Below are positions 5,302-10,075 of a stretch of DNA of 10,075 nucleotides, piece by piece (within the stretch, counting starts at the first letter, position 1; each line of letters opens with the position of its first letter). The notes beneath the pieces are model-generated. The model was given only the letters and a program-made list of their open reading frames with translations, had not been told where the DNA came from and did not search any database. Origin of the DNA: Deltaproteobacteria bacterium RBG_16_44_11 (GTDB lineage Bacteria > Desulfobacterota > Syntrophia > Syntrophales > Smithellaceae); assembly GCA_001797845.1 (NCBI GenBank), contig MGQN01000018.1:4020-14094 (forward strand). The letters run 5' to 3'. The translations under genes were made by a program, and so were the position numbers.

Positions 5302-5880
5302 TTAATAATTTTCCGCCAACACCTCGTAGTAAGACTGCGGGTGCTTGCAGGCGGGACACTCCTTGGGCGCTTCCGTTCCTTCATGAACATATCCGCAGTT
5401 AAGGCAATGCCACTTTATGGGCGTCTTCTTCTTAAATACTTCGCTGTTTGCTATATTGGCGATAAGTTTCCGGTATCTGTTCTCATGAAACTTTTCCACT
5501 TTTGATATTTGTTCAAAAGATACTGCCACATCATTAAACCCTTCGGCGCGTGCTACTTTGGCGAAATCCGCATACAAAGTAGTCCATTCCATATTTTCTC
5601 CGGCTGCGGCCGCTTCCAGATTTTTCTTCGTGTCTCCGATAATTCCCGCGGGATAACCGGCTGTAATTTCAACATCTCCTCCCTCCAGATATTTGAAAAA
5701 TACTTTGGCATGTTCTTTTTCATTTTCCGCCGTTTCCAGGAAAATTCTAGAAATCTGCTCGAATCCCTCCTTTGTGGCGGCACTCGCAAAATAAGTATAC
5801 CTATTTCTAGCCTGAGATTCACCGGCAAAAGCAGCCAGCAGATTTTTTTCTGTTTTTGTTCCTTTAATTGATTTAGCCAT
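5302..5880 (-). CDS. rbr: Rubrerythrin
   Basis: This is a 192-residue non-haem iron peroxidase of the cytoplasm, which reduces hydrogen peroxide using electrons passed through rubredoxin-like centres and protects anaerobes from oxygen. The N-terminal ferritin-like four-helix domain (about 1-150) carries the diiron ligands: Glu21 in AGESQAR, the ENEKEH pair (Glu54, His57), Glu95/98 in GENMEW and Glu129/His132 in KVEKFHENRY. The C-terminal rubredoxin domain has CLNCG (Cys159, 162) and CPACKHP (Cys175, 178). Length and order are standard for the family. AAAGGAG lies 7 bases before ATG 5880. A flavin reductase/flavoredoxin gene ends 84 bases upstream on the same strand, and a terminator follows at 5225-5279. 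I found no convincing PerR-type operator in the gap. Confidence 0.96.
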   Translation of the reverse strand: MAKSIKGTKTEKNLLAAFAGESQARNRYTYFASAATKEGFEQISRIFLETAENEKEHAKVFFKYLEGGDVEITAGYPAGIIGDTKKNLEAAAAGENMEWTTLYADFAKVARAEGFNDVAVSFEQISKVEKFHENRYRKLIANIANSEVFKKKTPIKWHCLNCGYVHEGTEAPKECPACKHPQSYYEVLAENY

Positions 5881-5964
5881 TATTCATCTCCTTTCATTAT
5901 TTTTTGAATTTTTAAATTATCTATATACTTTAATACAGCATGTATATATGTGATGTTCATTTTT

Positions 5965-6534
5965 TTAGCTGATTTCTTTTCCGATGGAGAAAGCCTGTCC
6001 TAAATATTCTCCCACACCATAATAGCCTTGTATTTCCGGCCCATAAAGAACCGGTTTGATTTTTAATATGTCCGGCAAACCGTCCCCTCCCAGCATATTT
6101 TCTTCCACTTTAACGTCCACAATTTCGCCGATGAAGTGTGTATGTATGCCTATTTCCGTGGTATTTATAAGCTTGCATTCCAAAATCATCGGAAATTCCT
6201 GTATGTATGGCGCGTCGATTATTTCACTTCTCACCGCGGTGAGGCGGGCGACAGAAAACTTATCCACGTTTTTACCGGAAACGATGCCGCAATAGTCTGC
6301 GATTTTAATTTGCGCCGCCGAAGGAACATTTACGGTAAATGCTTTGCGCTCCATAATGTTATCGTATGTATATCTTGATTTCCTCAATGAAATAGCGATA
6401 CTTGGAGGCTTAGAACTGCATACTCCTCCCCAGGCAACAGTGGCGGCATTTGGTTTGCCGGACTTGTCATAAGTTCCTATCAACCATACGGGTGTCGGAT
6501 AAATCAGGGTCTTTGCTCCGAAAGACTTTTTCAT
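5965..6534 (-). CDS. Flavin reductase family protein (flavoredoxin-type)
   Basis: The 189-residue protein fits the FMN-binding split-barrel flavin reductase/flavoredoxin family. Visible family features are the opening YPTPVWLIGTYDKSGKPN (12-29), NAATVAWGGVCSSKPPSIAISL (29-50, the flavin-contacting strand and loop) and SRYTYDNIMERKAFTVNVPS (53-72). In sulfate reducers and methanogens such proteins bind FMN and act in electron transfer or in stress responses; the actual partner here is unknown. The protein is cytoplasmic, with no signal peptide. AAGGTG lies 5 bases before ATG 6534. Rubrerythrin follows 84 bases downstream on the same strand, so the pair may form a redox or oxygen-defence unit. 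The upstream 215 bases are AT-rich and I could not choose one promoter for this gene. Confidence 0.88.
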   Translation of the reverse strand: MKKSFGAKTLIYPTPVWLIGTYDKSGKPNAATVAWGGVCSSKPPSIAISLRKSRYTYDNIMERKAFTVNVPSAAQIKIADYCGIVSGKNVDKFSVARLTAVRSEIIDAPYIQEFPMILECKLINTTEIGIHTHFIGEIVDVKVEENMLGGDGLPDILKIKPVLYGPEIQGYYGVGEYLGQAFSIGKEIS

Positions 6535-6691
6535 AAATTCACCTTAATTATATATATTATCTAAAATGTTGATTCTGATCGCGTTACGATATAAAGTTAG
6601 TCACTAAACAATTGAAGTCAAATACATTACAATAAAATTAGTTTATATTTGATTTTTTAATAACATGGTCTAAATATTACAAGATTATTTT

Positions 6692-6731
6692 TACTTAATT
6701 ATGGTATAAATAAAATTAAATACTTAATTAT
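6692..6731 (+). promoter_or_regulatory. Extended -10 promoter flanked by a direct repeat
   Basis: TGGTATAAA (6702-6710) is an extended -10 element in an AT-rich stretch; no clear -35 is at the right distance. The 11-base sequence TACTTAATTAT occurs on each side, at 6692-6702 and 6721-6731. It probably drives the small gene starting at 6750, with a transcript start near 6717. Confidence 0.4.
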
Positions 6732-6749
6732 CAGGAGGTTATTATTGTT

Positions 6750-6938
6750 ATGCCCAATATAATGCCGGAAGGCGAAAATATAAAAAAAGCGATTAAATGG
6801 ATATCTTCCAGCTTACAGGAAAAGGATAATCAGCCCATGCCAATACTCATTGAAAAAGCTGTTTTTAAATTTGACTTGTCCCCAAAAGACGCGGATTTTT
6901 TGACAGGATTTTTCGGCAAACGCAATGCGGAAAAATAG
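6750..6938 (+). CDS. Small conserved-looking hypothetical protein
   Basis: I do not assign a family. The 62-residue, soluble, mixed-charge protein has a motif-like opening (MPEGENIKKAIKWISSSL, 5-22) and a C-terminal half (ILIEKAVFKFDLSPKDADFLTGFF, 32-55) that look like two or three amphipathic helices. This resembles small proteins I vaguely associate with deltaproteobacteria, but no function is known to me. AGGAGG lies 11 bases before the ATG, a little far but strong. An extended -10 lies at 6702-6710. It is convergent with the HIBCH-like gene, with stops 27 bases apart and no clear terminator between them. It is divergent from the flavin reductase gene. Confidence 0.7.
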   Translation: MPNIMPEGENIKKAIKWISSSLQEKDNQPMPILIEKAVFKFDLSPKDADFLTGFFGKRNAEK

Positions 6939-6965
6939 CAGCAAAATATAAACGGATATAATTTA

Positions 6966-8024
6966 TTAAATTTTTAAATTTGCCAAATCAACTTCGGCGA
7001 GTTTATCCGGTTTCCAAATAGGCTTATCATCTCTATCGATAAGTCTGGCTCGAATACCTTCGAGATAATCCGGATGCCGGATAATGAACTTGGCCGCTTT
7101 GAGTTCCGTGGCAAAAACATCCGGCAAGGGGCGTCCTTCGTTTCGCCTTAGCAATTTTAGCGTTAAAACGAGCGCTGTTGGAGATCTTTCGGCGATACTG
7201 ACAAAAACTTTATCGCAAAGTTCTTGCTGTAATTCGCATTTACTTAAAGAATCTAAAATACCGTTTAAATCCGATTTACCGGAAAAATAAGTTGCCACCC
7301 AATCATCCATGTCTTGATTTACAGGAATATTGGAAGTCAGGTATCGAGCTATTTGTTCAAGTATTCTTTTTCGCGTTGTTTCCTTACTTATTCCATCTTC
7401 CAGCTCATAATTTTCCAGTATTTCTGTTATTTCAGGAATATTTTCAGACTTTATAAAGTGAGTCGCAAAACCAAGGCGCACACACTCTGCTCCGACCATA
7501 TCATACCCGGTGAGACCTAAGTATTCCGGATAACCTCTGGGACAGCGCGAAAACATCCACCCTGTCGCACCTACGTCCGGGAAAAAACCTATTTTCGTCT
7601 CCGGCATGGCCATGCGCGTACGCTGGGTTGCCATAACGATACTTGCCCCGGCCGCAATACCCAGTCCTCCGCCCATAGTAACACCATCGGCAATTACGGC
7701 GATAGGCTTGGGAGATTCATGAATCATTAAATTCAGAGCATATTCTTTTTCGAAAAATAAATTGACCTCGGTGTATTCTTTTTCTTTCACCTTTTGCGCC
7801 AATTCTTTGACATCTCCTCCGCCACAAAAGCCTTTCGTGCCCTTCCCGTAAAAAAGGATAAACTTGCATTTATTATCATTAAAGGCGGTTTTTAGATAAC
7901 CAGTAATGCTAGCGATCATTTCTATATTGAGGCTATTTAACGTGTCTGGACGATTAAGGATTATCGAAGACATGAATTTTGAGCTTCGCGAAAGAACTGC
8001 GGCATGCCTGCTTTGAAGATTCAT
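6966..8024 (-). CDS. Enoyl-CoA hydratase/3-hydroxyisobutyryl-CoA hydrolase family protein
   Basis: The 352-residue crotonase-fold protein is of the HIBCH subgroup (ECH_2). The two oxyanion-hole stretches are GFCGGGDV (65-72) and GVTMGGGLGI (114-123). MPETKIGFFPDVGATG (140-155) places Glu142 and Asp150 eight residues apart, as in the catalytic pair of human HIBCH. The C-terminal part (EGIRARLIDRDDKPIWKPDKL) is the typical end of the family. The classic reaction hydrolyses 3-hydroxyisobutyryl-CoA in valine breakdown; relatives act on other acyl-CoAs, so the substrate is open. No other valine-pathway gene is visible. No good ribosome site precedes ATG 8024, but the N-terminal strand pair (HAAVLSRSSKFMSSIILNRPDTLN) belongs to the fold, so the start must be near there. 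Confidence 0.9.
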   Translation of the reverse strand: MNLQSRHAAVLSRSSKFMSSIILNRPDTLNSLNIEMIASITGYLKTAFNDNKCKFILFYGKGTKGFCGGGDVKELAQKVKEKEYTEVNLFFEKEYALNLMIHESPKPIAVIADGVTMGGGLGIAAGASIVMATQRTRMAMPETKIGFFPDVGATGWMFSRCPRGYPEYLGLTGYDMVGAECVRLGFATHFIKSENIPEITEILENYELEDGISKETTRKRILEQIARYLTSNIPVNQDMDDWVATYFSGKSDLNGILDSLSKCELQQELCDKVFVSIAERSPTALVLTLKLLRRNEGRPLPDVFATELKAAKFIIRHPDYLEGIRARLIDRDDKPIWKPDKLAEVDLANLKI

Positions 8025-8112
8025 TTTTTACACATGTATTTATTGAAGTTTATTGCAAATATTTGAATGCACATGAATAATAATAGATGCAGATTTAAAT
8101 TTGTTAACGAAC

Positions 8113-8529
8113 TTATTTATTTTGGAGTTGCACTAATAAATCACGAATTTCTGTGAGCAGTTGCTGGTCTTTTGTCGGAGGCGGCGGCACTACCACTTCT
8201 TGCTGTTTGCTCTTCATAATCAAGCCCAGGAATTTTACAATAAAGATATATAAAGCCAGCCCAACAATCAGAAAGTTGACGATTTCTCCCATAAACAGCC
8301 CATAGGGAATTTCTTTGCCGTTAATGATCCACTTCCAGGCCAGATAACTCTGTTCACCGGGAAGAATTACGCTGATTGCTGGCATAATAATTTGTTTGAC
8401 TAGGGAATCGATGATTTTACCAAATGCGGCGCCGATAATAACACCGATGGCCAGATCAACCACATTACCTTTTAATGCAAAATTTTTGAACTCCTTCAGT
8501 ACTGCCGATACTTTTTTTCTGGGATCCAT
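8113..8529 (-). CDS. mscL: Large-conductance mechanosensitive channel MscL
   Basis: This 138-residue inner-membrane channel forms a homopentamer and opens under membrane tension to release solutes during hypo-osmotic shock. It shows the amphipathic N-terminus (LKEFKNFALKGN), TM1 with VVDLAIGVIIGAAFGKIIDSLV (23-44), a periplasmic loop, TM2 with EIVNFLIVGLALYIFIVKFL (82-101) and the cytoplasmic helix (KDQQLLTEIRDLLVQLQ). A PPPP linker (115-118) joins TM2 to the C-terminal helix. Length is typical. AAGGTGG lies just before ATG 8529. It follows a lipoprotein gene by about 41 bases and may be the last gene of the 9834-8113 set. Confidence 0.97.
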   Translation of the reverse strand: MDPRKKVSAVLKEFKNFALKGNVVDLAIGVIIGAAFGKIIDSLVKQIIMPAISVILPGEQSYLAWKWIINGKEIPYGLFMGEIVNFLIVGLALYIFIVKFLGLIMKSKQQEVVVPPPPTKDQQLLTEIRDLLVQLQNK

Positions 8530-8570
8530 CTTCCACCTTCTTATTTATAAACTGAATTATTTTATTTTCT

Positions 8571-9008
8571 CTATTCTATCTTGGACATTTCCTCATAAAT
8601 TCTTAATTCAATGGTATCGAAGATGTTTACATATTGATTTTTTTCCAACAAGCGCCGCATTTCCCAGCCTTCTTTTGTTTTCTTCTCCGTAAAAACGGAA
8701 AGGACAACTTCACTTTCCTTCCAATTAATTTTTCTGACCCGAGCCATGCTTTTTGTCCGCCAATCACCCTGTACGATATAATCTGTTTCTACCGTTTGTT
8801 TTTCCTGATTTATCGTAACATTACTTCCCATTTTCTTATCTTGAAAAACACCCGCAATTGCTTTTAAAATTATCTTTTCTTTCGCCTCATACGTTTGCCG
8901 ATATTCATCAGGCTTGGTTATAACGACACTCCCCATTTCTGCGCCACAGGATACCAGATTAATAATAATCAAAAAGATTGCCAGAAAAAAATACTTGCGC
9001 TCAAGCAT
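8571..9008 (-). CDS. Predicted lipoprotein of unknown function
   Basis: This is a 145-residue protein from ATG 9008; a GTG at 9023 is in frame but is part of the GAGG ribosome site, which lies 9 bases before the ATG. Residues MLERKYFFLAIFLIIINLVSCG form a lipoprotein signal peptide with lipobox LVSC, so Cys21 would be lipidated and the mature protein membrane-tethered. The mature part alternates charged and hydrophobic residues (KIILKAIAGVFQDKKMGSN, VETDYIVQGDWRTKSMARVRKI, EVVLSVFTEKKTKEGWEMRRL), suggesting a beta-rich fold. I recognise no family. It starts 30 bases after the HD-domain gene and precedes mscL, on the same strand. Confidence 0.8.
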   Translation of the reverse strand: MLERKYFFLAIFLIIINLVSCGAEMGSVVITKPDEYRQTYEAKEKIILKAIAGVFQDKKMGSNVTINQEKQTVETDYIVQGDWRTKSMARVRKINWKESEVVLSVFTEKKTKEGWEMRRLLEKNQYVNIFDTIELRIYEEMSKIE

Positions 9009-9038
9009 ACCATTGAACCTCACGAAAGATCGTCGTCA

Positions 9039-9614
9039 TTATTTTTTATTTCCATTAACCCACCAATCGTTCTTTTCTTTAAACCACCAATCGGAAAAAT
9101 CCGTCTTGCTTATTTTTTCAGCTAGTTCTTTTGCGCCTTTTGTGTTCAGCCTTTGCAGCGCGTAGTTTATCCATTCTTCCGCATACTTATTGCCTAGATC
9201 ACCGTATTCTTTTAACTGCAAAATTAGAGCAATTTGATCCGCGTCCATCGCAATCAGCGCCTCTTTTGTTTCTTTTTTATTAAATTCATCAATTGCTGCT
9301 TTAATATCGCTGCCAAAAAAAATGCCTTCCGTCAATTCCCGGACGGCTTTTTTTTCATTAACATCAACATATTTTTTATTCACATAATTCATATCTCCGG
9401 TACGGGCTTCTGGCAAATCATGGAATAAACACATTTTCAATACACGCGTTTCATCCAGAGAATCATCCATTTTACAAAGCGTGTAACCGACAAATAAAGT
9501 GCGCAAAATATGTTCCGCTACAGATTCTTTGCCGCTTCCTAGAAATTGATAACCTGTGCGCGGCGTCTTGTTCAGCATTCCTACTTCAAATAAAAAATTA
9601 GCTATATTATCCAT
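9039..9614 (-). CDS. HD-domain hydrolase, YfbR/HDDC2-like
   Basis: The 191-residue cytoplasmic protein has the HD metal-binding pattern His35 (SVAEH), His65-Asp66 (LFHDLPEARTGD) and a further acidic DADQI segment (124-128), as in E. coli YfbR 5'-deoxynucleotidase and human HDDC2. These relatives remove phosphate from deoxyribonucleoside monophosphates. The substrate here is unproven. The start ATG 9614 overlaps the preceding gene's stop by 8 bases (ATGGATAA), and AAGGA lies 5 bases before it, so translation is coupled to the 75-residue gene. It heads toward a lipoprotein and mscL on the same strand. Confidence 0.88.
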   Translation of the reverse strand: MDNIANFLFEVGMLNKTPRTGYQFLGSGKESVAEHILRTLFVGYTLCKMDDSLDETRVLKMCLFHDLPEARTGDMNYVNKKYVDVNEKKAVRELTEGIFFGSDIKAAIDEFNKKETKEALIAMDADQIALILQLKEYGDLGNKYAEEWINYALQRLNTKGAKELAEKISKTDFSDWWFKEKNDWWVNGNKK

Positions 9615-9834
9615 TCCATTCCTTTTTCAATACTCTTATGCGATTGGCCATCATTTCAGTCATTCTTGTAATTTGTGCCTGCAGGGAAGCTATGCTATCC
9701 GGCCTCATGATTGCTATCTTATCCAATTGCGCTTTCCAATGCTCTAAAAGAGCAATCTCGTTTTCCCTTGTTTTTTTTTCAAAACGTTCCTGGAACTCTT
9801 TAATAAATGCATTGGACGAATCAATGGAAGCCAT
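9607..9834 (-). CDS. Small predicted helical protein
   Basis: I do not recognise this 75-residue protein. A longer reading frame begins at 9900, but ATG 9834 has AGGAGG 7 bases upstream and opens the sequence MASIDSSNAF, so I use it. The rest is highly charged and helix-prone (KEFQERFEKKTRENEIALLEHWKAQLDKI, then SLQAQITRMTEMMANRIRVLKKEW), suggesting two helices or a coiled coil, with no signal peptide. It is cytoplasmic by inference. Its last 8 bases overlap the HD-domain gene, so the two are likely co-translated; it may be a partner or regulator of that enzyme, but this rests only on position. The promoter at 9866-9893 would transcribe it first. Confidence 0.7.
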   Translation of the reverse strand: MASIDSSNAFIKEFQERFEKKTRENEIALLEHWKAQLDKIAIMRPDSIASLQAQITRMTEMMANRIRVLKKEWNG

Positions 9835-9865
9835 TCTTAATCCTCCTTTTTTATGAAACGCCGGC

Positions 9866-9893
9866 ATTATATCATTGGAAGCCAAACTTGCAA
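9866..9893 (-). promoter_or_regulatory. Promoter for the 75-residue/HD-domain operon
   Basis: TTGCAA (9893-9888) and TATAAT (9871-9866) are separated by 16 bases on the minus strand, and TG at one base before the -10 (TGATATAAT) adds an extended -10. Transcript start is expected near 9859, about 25 bases before the ATG at 9834. Confidence 0.7.
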
Positions 9894-9911
9894 CAACCAA
9901 TTTATAAATGA

Positions 9912-9934
9912 TATTTGACAGTCCGCATCAAATA
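9912..9934. repeat. Inverted repeat over the DUF1385 promoter
   Basis: TATTTGA (9912-9918) and TCAAATA (9928-9934) are perfect 7-base inverted arms with a 9-base spacer, covering the -35 (9915-9920) and spacer of the plus-strand promoter. It is also about 20 bases upstream of the minus-strand -35 at 9888-9893, so it could affect both directions. Confidence 0.4.
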
Positions 9935-9941
9935 CTATAAA
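9915..9941 (+). promoter_or_regulatory. Possible promoter for the DUF1385 gene
   Basis: TTGACA (9915-9920) and TATAAA (9936-9941) are only 15 bases apart; TAAATA two bases later gives a 17-base spacer but a poorer -10. The start would be near 9948, with about 36 bases of leader. Confidence 0.45.
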
Positions 9942-9983
9942 TATGCGCCACAAAAATTAACGAGAATTGGATTGATAAATAAT

Positions 9984-10075
9984 ATGCACTCTAAACCAAA
10001 ACCTGAAGATATCGCCGGCGGGCAAGCCCTTATTGAAGGCGTCATGATGCGCCATGGCAACAAAATAACCGCGGC
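9984..10075 (+). CDS. DUF1385 (YqhQ-like) membrane protein, N-terminal fragment
   Basis: The 30 visible residues, MHSKPKPEDIAGGQALIEGV..., contain the GGQALIEGVMMR motif that opens DUF1385 proteins (YqhQ of Bacillus). The frame is open to the right edge, so the gene continues. The family consists of membrane proteins of unknown function. There is no clear ribosome site before ATG 9984; an in-frame TTG at 9972 is a possible but less likely start. It is divergent from the 75-residue/HD-domain operon and shares a 149-base intergenic region with it. Confidence 0.82.
   Translation, partial: MHSKPKPEDIAGGQALIEGVMMRHGNKITA

Noticed and set aside
5881..5964. PerR or Fur box before rubrerythrin
   Set aside because: The gap is AT-rich and has a TATATAC/GTATATA pair (5922-5948), but no match to the PerR-type palindrome that I would accept.
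6596..6608. TTAGT-C-ACTAA palindrome as an operator
   Set aside because: It is short and sits in AT-rich DNA, with no promoter that can be placed around it.
9009..9023. GTG 9023 as lipoprotein start
   Set aside because: The GTG is next to the GAGG ribosome site that serves ATG 9008, and the signal peptide is complete without the extra residues.
9835..9900. N-terminal extension of the 75-residue protein to 9900
   Set aside because: The extension would run through the promoter (-10 at 9866-9871) and the strong AGGAGG site before ATG 9834.

Overview
The window looks like chromosome from an anaerobic, syntrophic-type deltaproteobacterium (Desulfobacterota, probably Syntrophales, Smithella- or Syntrophus-like). 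This is inferred from gene content: a 2-oxoacid:ferredoxin oxidoreductase, rubrerythrin next to a flavoredoxin-type protein, a CoA-ester hydrolase/hydratase, a C_GCAxxG_C_C redox protein, a GerMN protein, a second-type EF-G outside a ribosomal operon, and dispersed short palindromic repeats. There is no ribosomal RNA marker, so the assignment is tentative. I see no phage, transposase, CRISPR array or tRNA.

Layout. 1-145 (-) is the start of a 2-oxoacid:acceptor oxidoreductase gene, with a near-consensus promoter overlapped by an inverted repeat. 388-834 (-) is a four-cysteine C_GCAxxG_C_C protein, and its upstream region (843-1009) is a nested, MITE-like palindromic repeat. 1038-1884 (-) is a translationally coupled pair: a secreted WG-repeat protein and a small DUF6868-like membrane protein. 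Their promoter is back-to-back with a plus-strand promoter, and one inverted repeat touches both -35 boxes. The plus-strand promoter serves a 51-residue DUF3096 membrane protein (2111-2266) with a structured leader and a strong terminator.

2375-5036 (-) is a two-gene unit of GerMN protein and divergent EF-G, with a promoter at 5069-5097. 5302-6534 (-) carries a flavin reductase/flavoredoxin gene followed by rubrerythrin and a terminator, probably an oxygen-defence or redox pair. 6750-6938 (+) is a small unidentified gene convergent with an HIBCH-like gene (6966-8024, -).

8113-9834 (-) is a compact set: a 75-residue protein, an HD-domain hydrolase (8-nt overlap), a lipoprotein and MscL. A TTGCAA-N16-TATAAT promoter precedes it. 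The window ends with the start of a divergent DUF1385 (YqhQ-like) gene at 9984 (+).

Most genes are ordinary housekeeping or stress genes. The unexplained parts are mainly non-coding: inverted repeats on -35 boxes, the DUF3096 leader, the nested repeat, and the lone divergent EF-G.
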